A DNA stretch of 64,000 nt, from positions 8,865,476 to 8,929,475 of the forward strand of contig NC_051089.1 in assembly GCF_901709675.1 (NCBI RefSeq), read 5' to 3'. Positions 10,727 through 25,300 of this stretch are shown here, piece by piece. The first letter of the stretch is position 1. Every line of letters starts with the position of its first letter. The stretch is from Syngnathus acus. Its lineage: Eukaryota > Chordata > Actinopteri > Syngnathiformes > Syngnathidae. The notes under the pieces are model-generated. The model did no database searches and was not told where the DNA came from. It saw only the letters and a program-made list of their open reading frames with translations. Made by a program: the position numbers and the translations under genes.

Positions 10727-13700
10727 TAGAGCCATGAGTTGGCCTCCCTCAGTCTCCCCAGCTTGTAAGAGTCAGAGAAAGCGAGCGAGTGAGTGAGCGA
10801 GCGAGCAAGGCAGGAAACAGAAAGGGAGGCTGTGCCAAGCTGGAGCTGAATTCCTGCCAAGAGTCTACTTGTTTGCTCGTCTGGCTGGAGCCAGAGGCTG
10901 ACCTTATTAGCTCGGAGGGCAGCCGTCTTATTAAAACACATCTGGCGCTCAGGGAGCCCAAATAGTCCTCATATTGTCTTCCTGCTTGCTCCTGACCTTG
11001 CGTTACCTAGCAGGAATGCTGACAAGGGCTTCACGCATCTGTTGAGAGTTTCACCAGGGTAGTCCACCTCCCTCCCCCCCAATACCACTCCCCTCCGCCC
11101 TTCCACCCGTGCTGTCTTTGCTGGCGCCTGCACGGTAGCTCAGTGGGACCTGTTTTTCTTTCTCGGGCCCCCCTTTTTTCCCTTTTGCCTCCCACCTTTT
11201 CCACCCCACCGTGATACGCTCTGTGGTGTAACGTCACCGTACCCCCCACAGGGATCTTTCCCCCCCCCCCCCTTTTCCTTAATCCTGCCAGGTTTGTGTG
11301 CCGATACAGTTCTTCCTGTGTAACCTGGCCCTGGTTAAATACCTCATATCAAAGTGACAGCAGGTTCAGCTCCATGCCCTCCTTTATATTAGTCACAATA
11401 CTCTGATTATGTAAGGTCACTTTACACTGGTCACATCTGGTCGAGTACCTGTAACCAAGTTTGTCAGCTATCTTTTTTTTTTGAGTGAGCCTTGATTCAG
11501 ATGTAAGGATATCAAAGTTTCTGCTTTTTCAACATTATATACTTGGGGGAATTCGACTATCAAGTGTTAATATAGCCTTGAACCTGCTTTGGGAATTGAT
11601 TGGGGATCAAACAGTCGCCTAATGTAGCCACACTTCTTTTTGGTTACCCGATCTATCGAACGCGGGCGGCCACAAGGTTTCCAAATGTATTTCTTTTTTT
11701 TTTTTGTCTACCTTAGTTGCATTCGGTTGCATTGCTCGGTGTGTGGCAGTTTATGTGAGGACTTTCTGTTTACTTACCATGATATCATTTGTGTTTTGAG
11801 TTCCCTCAAGTGTAAAATGCTTAATAGAGAGTAAAATGACAGCTACATGCTTAATAAACACAACACATGACTGATAGTGATCCAGTCCAGTTTTCTCATC
11901 GGTGTGTTGATGGAAGACTTGAGCTCACTCTTCCGGGGTGTATCAAGGCTAGCATTTCCAGACTTAACACCTGTACGGACCTGTTAGCTGGTGCAGATGG
12001 CTGATAAGTGGTTAGTAGTATTACGCACTACTAGACATGGTCAAAGTTTTTTTTTTTTTTTTCACTTCCTTATTTATTCCCCAGAACAGCATGCTTGGAT
12101 TTGTTCTGCTGAGTGAGTTGTGTTTTTCTGACTTGCAGCCCCTCTTGGCAACATTGTCAGCTTGTGCACTGCTAAGTTTTTACTGGCACGTGCCCTTTGA
12201 CCCCGCAGTATGCTCTGGTTTCAGAGCCAAAACTCAGATGCCCTCCTGACCCCCAACCCCCCCTATTACTATTGTGCACACATTTACACTTTCCTCATTC
12301 ATAATTGTTATAGTTTTCTTTTCTGGAAACAACTTTTTCAAGCTTCTGACTGCTTTGCGATTCTGGGTTAGATGTCATCTATAGCTTAGGGGTGCTCCTA
12401 AAAGTCTGCCAACGCAATTCGATGTGGAGGTCACTGTGATAAACCCAGTTCATAGCAACAGCAATGCTACTCTTGAGCAAGGCACTGAAAACTTCCTTAT
12501 TTCTGTGATGTGTTAAATGCAGAGGACAGGTTTCCTTAACATGCCTGTTAGTACATTGTTACAATAAAGAGGATGATGACTATTCTGAGAAAACAGCACT
12601 GAACATCTGTTGTTAAGTCTGCACATAAATATCCCTTATCTCCCTCCATTTCTCCTCTTATCTTCAGATCTTTTCATCTACACAATGTGTGTCAGTGCAC
12701 ATGTTTTCCCCTTGCTTACTTTTTAATGGATTATGTGTTTCTGCTTTCTTGACTCACCCATTGTTTCTCTCCGCAAGCGATGTATGCTAAACAGGATTCA
12801 CATCATCACTGCTGCTTTACTTGCAGCTCCACCAGGTGCCACTATGACTTGACTTTTGTGCTTTGAGTGTGTGTGTGTTTTTCTGCTTCTGCTGTGTTTC
12901 TGGGCAGAGATGTACATGCGCACAGACATACACACATTCACTTCTCTTCGGCTTGTGAGCCGCAGAGAGACATAATAAACAGTGCTATAGTATTGTGGCA
13001 GTGTTGCTGAAAATAACGTATATGTATCTATAGCAGCAATGTATAGTGACAAGTCAATCGAGGTCAATAAATGTAGGAAACAACACCACGGTAGATTTAT
13101 TTTTGTTGTTGCTCAATTAATATGTTCTCTACAGGCCCAGAAATATTGTTGAACCTTTTGTAACTAACCAGTTTCAAAGAGTTAAGAACCCTGAAGCAAT
13201 ATTTCCCACTGGAAGTAATGTAGATCCAATTACACATCCAGAAATATCAACAATATGCAGAGAAAATTTCTAGTTCAACATACAAAAAAAAACAATGTGT
13301 AGTAAATGTGAAGGATTAATAAAATTGATTAATGATATTTTTGTACTTTGATACAAGTTCTCTGTTGAACTTCATGGTGTTTCTTGTGTTCTTTATCAAA
13401 GCGCTCCCACTTTGTTTGTCCCATTGTGGCTTATTGAACATTAACACGCAATAAACAATCATGAACAATCATGGCTTCTGCTGAACATGCAGGGTGACAC
13501 TCGCTCAACAAGAAAACCGTTATTAGAATTGTGCATGTAATGCTTTTTGGAGGCTTGTGATTCTTGGAAACGAATGGCTGAGAAACATGGCTGGGAAAAC
13601 TGAGACAAAATTCCAGTAAAAAACATCACTGATAACCAAATTGTTGGGAAAACCCCCCCACAGACATCAAAGTTTTCTCCTATACGGTCAATGAACGTTC

Positions 13701-14046
13701 CTATCCCAAATCCCTATAACGCCCGTTCCAGCTGCTGGATTTTCGTTTTGCGTTCTCTTGTGTGGACGACGACCATGACTCAGTGGGAGCTAAAACAATA
13801 GTGTGGAAGAAAGGTTTTCGTAGAGCAGACAGACCCTTCATCATCCTCCAGATGAGATTCCTGACATTCTTCTACTTCCCTGCCCACTACAAAGAGACGC
13901 CGCCGCACTCCCTTGAGGCCTATCACAGTTCTCTGCCTCGGAACACGCACACACATACACACTAAGAAACCTTCCCCCGTACAGTAATGATTGCAGCTTA
14001 ACAGCATTGGCCCAAAGTGTGTGCTTGTGCTCTAAAAAGAGGGTCT
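10727..14046. other. non-coding stretch with homopolymers
   Basis: Holds a run of 13 C at 11260-11272, T runs at about 11695-11705 and 12046-12061, and a CTCF-like motif at 12829. No gene or intact mobile element is recognised. Confidence 0.45.
12829..12843 (+). promoter_or_regulatory. candidate CTCF-like motif
   Basis: CCACCAGGTGCCACT differs at one position from a good CTCF core (CCACCAGGTGGCACT). This is a sequence match only; such motifs also occur in fish repeats. Confidence 0.25.
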
Positions 14047-14073
14047 CTTCCTTCCTTCCTTCCTTCCTTCCTT
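14047..14073 (+). repeat. (CTTC)n microsatellite
   Basis: About six to seven perfect CTTC units. Confidence 0.85.
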
Positions 14074-14754
14074 TGGTGGATAAAATAAATAGCAGCTCTT
14101 CCTCCCTTTGCTTTCACATGCTTCCTGTTGTTTCACCTGATGAATGGAGGAAAGGGCACTTCCACACCTCGCCCATTTATCTTTGCGCCATCACTATCTC
14201 TATCTTTGCTCCCACTCCCATTCCAGCTCCCCCCCCCCACCCCCATCTGCACTCCCCCACCAACAGAAAACGAAAATAAAAATGTGTGCGTGTGAGCGAG
14301 ACGACCATCTCCTCAGAATGGGAACAGCTGTTCAGAGCAGCGCTGGCCACACACACACACATGTATCCGATTAGCACTTGGTGACTCCACACAGCCCCCT
14401 CTCCCCCTCCCTGCCTTCCCCACTCACCTCCCTCCCCCGTTTTTCAGCGGGGGCCGCGGCACGCTGGCGGCACCAATAATTTTAATGCCGAGTCTGTCTG
14501 CCAGAGCGCACACAAACATACACACAAGGACGTGCACACACAGTACAGACTGTTGTCAAGAGGGACCTACTCATTCCTTGATCTGCTCTTTTCCTCTTTC
14601 CTCCCCATTTTCTCCCTCCCATCTATCTGAACAAGGTCAAGGGTCACTTGTGAGTGTCCTCATGTGTCGTACTGCTGCAGTCAATTTCCTTGTAAGCTTT
14701 TGTACCAACTTGTACCTGCCTTTTAGATACGATACATACAGTACAGTGTGTACC

Positions 14755-14830
14755 CAGGTTGTTCAAACTGCAGCTAAGGGGCCATTTGCGGCCCCGTTGT
14801 GCATTTTTAGTGACACGCGGCATGTACTAA
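14755..14830 (+). mobile_element. decayed hAT-like non-autonomous fragment
   Basis: CAGGTTGTTCAAACTGCAGC, then GGGGCCATTTGCGGCCCC and GACACGCGGCATGTAC, resembles the terminal part of hAT-type elements common in fish (CAGGGGTGTTCAAACTGCGG style). The other end and the 8-bp duplication were not found. Confidence 0.45.
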
Positions 14831-15961
14831 AAATGTTGCATTATATAGTAATATAGCAGAGGTGTGACACCTATTGCAACTTTTAATAATAATAATGATA
14901 ATAATTTGGTTTTTTTTTTTTCAAAAAGCAAACTGAAAATATTCCCAATGAAAGTAGTAACTACATTTGTTTTAATGACGCTTGGATGACGATATGCATT
15001 TCTGTTTCAAATGAAATTAGTATCAGTCATGATTGTTTGCTCAGCTTTCAGCTCCTTGCCCAGTTTGTGAAAGATATCACACCTCTGATTGTAAAACCCT
15101 CAAACTAAAGATTTTCAGCTTACTACAATTTGCTCTTGTTTTGGTCTTGAAAGTCAAGAAGTGATTTGCCTGTTGCTAAGTACAGGTGATAATCTTTTAC
15201 AAGGCCACGGGCTCCCCCGAAATCCTGAAACAGCCCAAAGCCTCCTTACCGCCTTTAACAAAAAGCTCTGACAAAGCTGTTTTAACAGTAGTAGCATAAT
15301 TACACAGAATTAAAAGTAATGAAACAGTTTTTGTCATACTGCAGCTACTGTGAAAATGCTGCTCTTTCTGATGTGCCAACCCTTGAATTTCTTTGTGTAT
15401 TTCTGCGATCCTTGGAGAAAAATGTTTTGACACACTGGGTAAATACTATATTATCTATCTATACTCTACTCCGGACACTGCAGCGTAGCATATAGGGAGT
15501 TCAACCACCCATGTTTAATATGATCGTAATTCATGAGAGGAATGGTTGAGTTAAAGTGTTTTTGTCCTCAGCGCTTGCGGTTTTGGTCACTTGGATTCTC
15601 TTTTCTTCCCTGTCGCTCCATCAGCGTCTCTTTGCCCGTGTGTGTAATTTATGCTGCACTTCCTGTTCAACAGACAGACCAGGAATTGGGAACTTGTGGC
15701 TGACGCCACAGATCAAGACCACTGATGTCTGCTGTTTGTTACTCACTTAAATCCAAGTGACGGGAGCTTGGAAAGACTTCAGATTTCTACCCCTGGACAT
15801 GTTTCCTTTACAAATATATTTGTTTTATTTGTCTATTTATAATGCCATAATTGAAGCAATCTTGCCCTATAAATGAAAGAATGTGTTAGCCATTTGGTAC
15901 AACGTGGGAATTTTTTTTCAAAAACTCACTACATTGAATGAATGTACAAACTACTTCAAAG
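14831..15961. other. non-coding stretch, no gene recognised
   Basis: AT-rich with short AAT repeats at about 14886-14905. No splice-supported coding segment is seen. Confidence 0.45.
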
Positions 15962-16077
15962 TACCGTATTTTCCGCACTATAAGGCGCACCTAAAAACCT
16001 TCAATTTTCTCAAAAGCCGACAGTGCGCCTTATAATCAGGTGCGCCTTATATATGGACCAATATTGAGCCACTACAG

Positions 16078-16111
16078 CAGGCGTGTCCAAAGTCCGGCCC
16101 GCGGGCCAAAT
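16078..16111 (+). mobile_element. hAT-like terminal fragment nested in the MITE
   Basis: CAGGCGTGTCCAAAGTCCGG followed by CCCGCGGGCCAAAT matches the usual opening of Charlie-type hAT elements. Only about 34 bp remain, and no second terminus is seen. Confidence 0.55.
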
Positions 16112-16119
16112 GTATATAT

Positions 16120-16249
16120 CTTATATATGGACAAAGTTTTAAAATGGGCCATTCATTGAAGGTGCGTCTTATAATCCGGTGCGCCTTATATATGGACAAA
16201 GTTTTAAAATGGGCCATTCATTGAAGGTGCGCCTTATAATCCGGTGCGC
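16120..16249 (+). repeat. two tandem 65-bp units inside the MITE
   Basis: The unit starting CTTATATATGGACAAAGTTT at 16120 repeats at 16185 with one visible difference (GTGCGTCTT versus GTGCGCCTT). Confidence 0.9.
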
Positions 16250-16272
16250 CTTATAGTGCGGAAAATACGGTA

Positions 16273-18497
16273 ATCGTTATTATTGTGTTGTTTGTTTTAT
16301 TCACAATCGTAGCCCGTATTGCAATGAAGGTTTCAGGTTACTCAACATACATTGCACACATTGAGCAACATTAAACAAACTTTATATACATACAAGTCAT
16401 TGTTACCAATATCGCAAGATTTTTCTCTATTCACAGAACAATTAAACATTCGCATCCAATAATAATCTTGTGCCCCTAACCAGATCGAACACAACACGAG
16501 TTCGGGACTGAATGTTAAATTTGACTCAACATTCGTTATACGACTAGCCAGAAAAAAAACATCTTAGGAATGTTGCCGCCTACTTTTTCTGCCGTTTGTT
16601 CACATCGCATATTGTATTTACTTTTTAATGAACAGTTGCATCAAGTGACGTCCCCATTTATAATATGTATTATTCTTATATGGTTGCTACACAATGCTGC
16701 TGCTTATTCTGCTCATTCTATGAATTATTCATCAATTAAAAAATCAATTCAAATAATAAATAACTATTCACTGTGTCATACACAGCCACCTGTCACAAAG
16801 CTACCTAACTAAGCATTTTTCGTATTCAGTCCAGCTGTCAAGGTAACCCTCATATCCCCCAATAGTAAACCAAATGGTGCGAATGCACATGTACATATGA
16901 GAAATATGTAGTGAAGAACATGGCCACCAGATGGGGCTAGTGGTCCACTCAGGGGAGAGCTAAGATCCAGATGAATGGAGATCAATTACAAAAATGGTGA
17001 CTCAGGGACCCTCGGAAGGGAATAAGTTTGGCGTGTGTGTGAGAGAGAATGGTGTAACAGTGGAAGACATTGTGTATTGCTGGAAAATGTACGTGTATGT
17101 GAGTATGTGTGTGTATGTGTGTGGTTTTGAGGAATTGGGATACAGAGCAGCTGTGAAACTGCTTTGTACAGTAATTGCCCTTACGTGTGTTTAGGAGTGT
17201 GTGCATTTGTGTGTTCGCGCGCGGTGTTTAGTGTCATCACCGGGGCTTGTGTTGTGGTAGACTCTCGGCTCCACACAGCAGGCGAGTCTGTAATTAGTCA
17301 AGCCAGAGCCCGTACACACTGTAGGCTTGCAGCGTCTGTGGTCCGCTCGCTCCCTCACGCTGTCTAAACTCTTCCTCTGTGATTCCCAGTGTGGTCCCGG
17401 CTTTGGTTTGGCCTTGAGACGTGTCTCCTGTGTTTTGGAATGCGTCCGCGTTTCTTGGCCAATCAGCCCTCGTACTCGCACTTGCCTGTGGGCGTGCACA
17501 CACATAGTCGCAAAGGCCTAACGTGTTGGCTTTTTTGACCAAACTAACAAAGCATACGATTCAATGCATTTTATACACAATGGAAACACATGTTTAGATT
17601 GCCCTTTTTCTATGTGTTCTGAGTGCAGCTCTCCAAGCTAGATAGCACACAATCCCATCACAATCGTTATCTCACTAAGCCACGAGAGTTTGCTCACGAA
17701 GCGAATGTTGTCATTTCGTCAGAGTTCCTGAAAGGTTGCAAACAGTTGCAAACGTTTTTCCCTGTCATGTTCAAATGTCTTTGCGACAAGAAATACTGTT
17801 AGACTATTAAAAGTGCTGGCAAACATCTTTCTCCCCATTTGAGACCTTGAGTGAACCCTGATGAAAAATCAATATCAAGGCCGTTTGCAAACCCTCGCTA
17901 ACCATTGCCGCGCTGCGAGATACAGGTTTTAGAGGACACACATGACAGTTGAGTGTACTCCCGTATGTGTGTGAAGTCCTTTGTCGTCGTTAGCGGCTGC
18001 CGCCATAGGACAAGAGGCTAAGCCACATTTTGAGCCGGTTTGAGAGCCTTCCTATCTCTGCTCACACAGAGTGAACTGTTAGGCACACATACTGTATATA
18101 CAATTGCATAATCTCACATGAGATTATACTTTCTATTTATGTCTGTGGCAACCTTTGATTTTTTTGTGTGTCTCCCTGCTGTTCACAAACATACATACAT
18201 GCACTCATCCATGCACATGGATGTGTGTGCAGACACACATCCTCCCAGCATGCCTAAACTAGATTAGAGTGTATAAAGGCTCATAATCCCTGCTGCCTCC
18301 CCAGCAGGCGGAGAGGAGCCTGTCCTCCAAATTAGGTTGGCTTTTCTGGGTGATGAGTGGCTGCCAGCGTGGGTCCACTCGATTTATATACAGTACGTGT
18401 GTGAATGTGTTTGTGTGTGTGTGTGCGTGCATGTGGACAACTGTGAGCTCCTGCTGTCTTTGACACACACTACAAAATGTGAATGTGATCAATAAAT
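16273..18497. other. non-coding stretch, no gene recognised
   Basis: AT-rich DNA with a CTCF-like site at 16921, short GT clusters near 17085-17125, and a 9-bp-arm palindrome at 18108-18127. No gene is recognised. Confidence 0.45.
16921..16939 (+). promoter_or_regulatory. candidate CTCF-binding motif
   Basis: TGGCCACCAGATGGGGCTA matches the 19-base CTCF consensus TGGCCACCAGGGGGCGCTA at 16 positions. It is the best such match I noticed in the window. Occupancy cannot be judged from sequence. Confidence 0.35.
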
Positions 18498-18655
18498 GTG
18501 AGTGTGAATGATCGTCTCCCTCCCTTGGCCATATGATTGACTGGCGACCAGTCCGGGGTTTTATCCACTATTCGTTTGAACACAGCTGGGATTGGCTGCG
18601 GCTTTGGCACAGCTGTAATGAGGTCAAGCAAGGGCTGCAGAAAATGGGTGGATTA
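18498..18655 (+). mobile_element. decayed L2/Maui-like 3' tail
   Basis: The order GTGAGTGTGAATG, GATTGACTGGCGACCAGTCC, AGCTGGGATTGGCT, AATGAGG and GCAGAAAATGGGTGGAT follows the same 3' tail carried by the SINE at 2971-3329, with many substitutions and small deletions. It is an old copy of either the LINE tail or a related SINE. Confidence 0.7.
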
Positions 18656-21583
<2,928 letters not shown>

Positions 21584-22205
21584 GCACGTAGCTTTGCATC
21601 AACCCTAAGAAAACAAACATGCCATCGAAAGCCTCCGCCCACCTCCCCTCAGGCGTGTGTTGACACAGACAGAGGTGTGTGTTTGCGTGATTATGTCTGT
21701 GTGTAAACGGGCTGTGAGGCAGAGGTGTTTTAAGGCGACAGACTGACCCGCTTGAGGTTAGACACCTTCTTTTCCCCCACCTTTATTTTTCCTTCTTAAT
21801 TCTGTTGCTTCTGCATTTTCCTCCGTGTTTTTGTTTGTGTTGTTGCCGTGGGTGTGTCACGACACAGCGCTTTGCAATGCAATAACCGGACAATGACCTT
21901 CTGATGTGTAGCGCTGTGTAGTGTCAATGTGAAATATTCACGGACTACAGATGAGCACTCCCAGGGTCCCCCTTTTGGCAGATTCCCCATCCTTATTCAT
22001 TTTCATGCCTCTGCAGTCCCGCTGTTGTCAACCACCTATTCCAGCGCCTTGTGGGACACATAATGTACTCTCGTGACAGGAAGTGAAGTACATTAGATTG
22101 CACCTTCCTTTGCTTTTTTCAGAATGCACACATTTCTTTGTCCCCTCACTTTGTCCCAGCTGTTGGCAACCTTTTTCTTCCCTGCACAGCTCCCTCCTTC
22201 CCATA

Positions 22206-22231
22206 CCCCCCCCCCCCCCCCCCCCCCCCCC
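22206..22231 (+). repeat. poly(C) run of 26
   Basis: 26 consecutive C (G on the minus strand). Such length is unusual and prone to length errors in sequencing. Confidence 0.8.
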
Positions 22232-22290
22232 ATGGTCAGAAACACATGTTCTGAAATGACGTCTTCACACAGCGAGACACTCACAAGGGT

Positions 22291-22353
22291 GTGTGTGTCT
22301 GTGTGCGTGCGTGCGTGCGTGCGTGCGTGCGTGTGTGTGTGTGTGTGTGTGTG
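22291..22353 (+). repeat. (GT)n(GTGC)7(GT)11 microsatellite
   Basis: GTGC units at 22303-22330 are flanked by GT. The same GTGC/GT combination is seen in the array at 9399-9719. Confidence 0.9.
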
Positions 22354-25300
22354 AGAGAGAAAGAGAGAGACAGTGAAAAGAGAGGTTTGCGGTTAGTGAG
22401 GCTTTCTTTCTGGCTCCAGAGGCCCTGGCCAAGTCAGCGGTGAGGTTTGGCCCATTTCTGGCTGCACACACACAGTCTCTCTTTCACACACACATACTTG
22501 CACACACACAATCTATCTGCACTTCTCACTCATGCACTGATGCCCACTCTGACTTGTTACCCCAGGGAGTCAAGAATACAGCTCATTTTAGTTCCCTCAA
22601 GATGAGGCTTATTATTTTATATGAGTGTTTATTAGGCAAATGGCTGTGACTATGCTGAGACAGAACGACGTTCACACTTAAGTTACAGCAGAGCCCCTGT
22701 CGTTGATTTCCCCTGTGGTAGTGCTAATTGGAGCAAAGAATTTCATCTAGAATGTGCCTCTAAAGTCTCACAAAACTTGACAGCGGTGACCTCCGACGTG
22801 CAGACTGCCATTATAAACCTCTGCTTCACTCAGGAGAGCTCAATTCAGCTAGCAATAAATGATTAACAGCGCTTTTTTGGGGTTTTCTTTTGGTCACGAT
22901 ATTAGCCTCAACATGATGTAATAAAAGAATAGGCACGAGAGAAGCAGACTACTCTTTGTTTTGTTTAGTTTCCCAGTCCCTTTCTGTATCGTTGCTGATG
23001 CTTCTTAAATTTTCTAGGTTAACAAGCGCTGTTATATAATTTCTTTGGCATTTTGATTTATTAACAAGACCTCCAAGCATTTACGTACAATTACTAAAGA
23101 CATGACATTCTCCACATTGAAAGGGAAAGAGCTATAAGTGAGAGACAGCTGGAGAAGAGGTGTGATTATAGTCTCTTAATGTGGTCTCAGGGCTGTACTG
23201 AGTTGCTATTAATGTGGCTTTAAACGCATTACAACCCTCAGTAGTTCCAGCTGGGGTCACCACCAGGTGGGCTAAAAAAAAAAAAGAGAGCGACGGAGAG
23301 AGAGTGAGTGGAATTTGCCAAAGGAGAAAACGAGTGATGAGCTGATCTGAAGAATTGTGTCTTTACTGGAGTCTCTTCCTCATTTCCTTTTTGCATTCTG
23401 AAATTCTTCCAGACGGTCACATGGGCTCCCACTGCAACTCATCACTCGTCTGACTGTGAAAGTGGGAGTTGTCGGTGAGCGGAGCCTTTAAAGGAAAGCC
23501 GCCGCTTTTTAAGAGCGCCCATAAAAATGCAAGAAGCTGGCGCCATTTAAAAAACCATCACACTTATCAGGCAGGACAGCTTGGAGAGAAACAAAATAAG
23601 CAGAGTGGACGGAAGACGATCCAAAAGCCAACCTAATATTTTTGTGGCTTTAAGCCTCAGACATTTTGAATGTTTGACCATTTTCTGACTATGTTGCACT
23701 TTTGCCTTAGCAACAAATTATTTTCCCATGGTAATGATAAACATCCCTCCATGCATCTTAGGAAGCAGCAAATACGGTTTGCATTGACATTTCCTCCAAG
23801 TAATACTTAAATCTGCAGAGATATGCAAGTCATGCCAACCTCAGAAACAACATCAGTTTATGTACTGCACTACATTACAGCACTGCTTGTATAGTGCACT
23901 TGATGTGTTTTCACTTTGTGAGCACCTGTTGTAAGCGGCTCTTGACCTTACGCTAAAGCACTATTTAAATTTGAATAATATGCAGCCAGGCAGGCTGTCC
24001 TTTCACTGGGTTAGATTTTGAAGCTGATGCCCACTCACCTCTGAGCTGCCACAGTTGGATGATTTATTTGATCAACATCCTTGTCATCATGCACACAGTG
24101 GATATAAACATGTTTTATCAACACCTATTTGTGGCATTTCCACTCATTTGACTAAGTAAAGCTGATTTGAGTCACATATCATGTACAACATTACACCTGT
24201 CATTTGTCTCACAGTCAAATAGCCACAGTCTTTGTTGGTGCGTGTGTGTGTTTTATTTTCTAATTATGCCTCCTGATGGCCACGGTCATGTGATGTTGTG
24301 TGGCTGTTTGTTAGCTGTCATAATTGGCAGCTTGACATGCCGATGAGTGTTTAAGCATGCATGGGTGTCTGGGATGTATGCGTGCACGTAGACATGTAAA
24401 TCCCTCACAACTCTCCTAATGCAAAACACACACGCGCGCACATACGCGGTACCCCCCCCAAAAAAAAAAATCCACCATGGCCTGTGTGTCCCTTTCTGCC
24501 AGCTGCTCACCACATCGCTACTATCTGCCTTGTTGCTAGGATACACACACAGGAGGAAGTTGTTCAGCCCTTGTCATATATGTTCTGTTTGTGACCCTAA
24601 AATAGCAGATATGTAAATAAATTGATGATACATTTTCCACTCATTTACTCTTGGACGTATCCTTTTAAAAAACATTTAATTAATTTGCAGTTTATTGATG
24701 ATTTCCTTAAATGGTTTTCCGGCATTAACTCCCTGGTCAGGATGGGGCAGGATGGAGGCCACATTGATGTGGAAACAAACCATTAGAGGGCGCTAGCTGT
24801 CTATTTACCTCATTGTTGTAATGAGTGAGGGCCGGCAGCGCCTTTCCACACTGTTTCTGCCTCCTTTTTTGTAATCTGCTTCTCCTTATCTCCACCTCCC
24901 TGGCTCCTCTCTCCTTGTTTCATGCAGGTACCCCTCCGAGTTCCTGCATGGATTTTCGAATCTTTTTCTGCAAACCCTTCCACTGCTCCAAACATCTTCA
25001 TTTATGCCTCTTTCTGGGTCTAGTTCCACACATACATCACTCTTGCCCCTCAGGCTTTGTTCTGCCTTAATCGGGAGCTTAAGTGTTGCCTTCTCACTCA
25101 GACAATGCCCGCCATTCATTCTGTGGCCGTGTAAATAGGTGTGTGCCCTATTTGTGAGCCAGCGGGCGATCCATGCCAACTTCAACGCGTTCGCAAGGAA
25201 CAGTCGGGGCCCCTAGCTGCTCCTCACACACGCATATAGATAAGACTTAGCAGGATGTGGCGAGCTGAATGTAGAGCCGCCATGCAATAGCGACGCAAGC

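Larger units (their letters stand above)
15964..16270. mobile_element. TA-flanked inverted-repeat DNA transposon (MITE)
   Basis: The ends are near-perfect inverted repeats of about 28 bp, starting CCGTATTTTCCGCACTATAA and ending TTATAGTGCGGAAAATACGG. Each end is flanked by TA (15962-15963 and 16271-16272), as expected for Tc1/mariner-type insertion. There is no transposase frame, so it would be non-autonomous. Inside are repeats of a GTGCGCCTTATA-bearing unit, including two tandem 65-bp copies at 16120-16249, and an hAT-like end at 16078-16111. The superfamily is inferred from the TA duplication only. Confidence 0.85.

Noticed and set aside
24924-25070. CAG then open frame near 24928
   Set aside because: No donor and a pyrimidine-driven frame rich in Phe, Leu, Cys and His.
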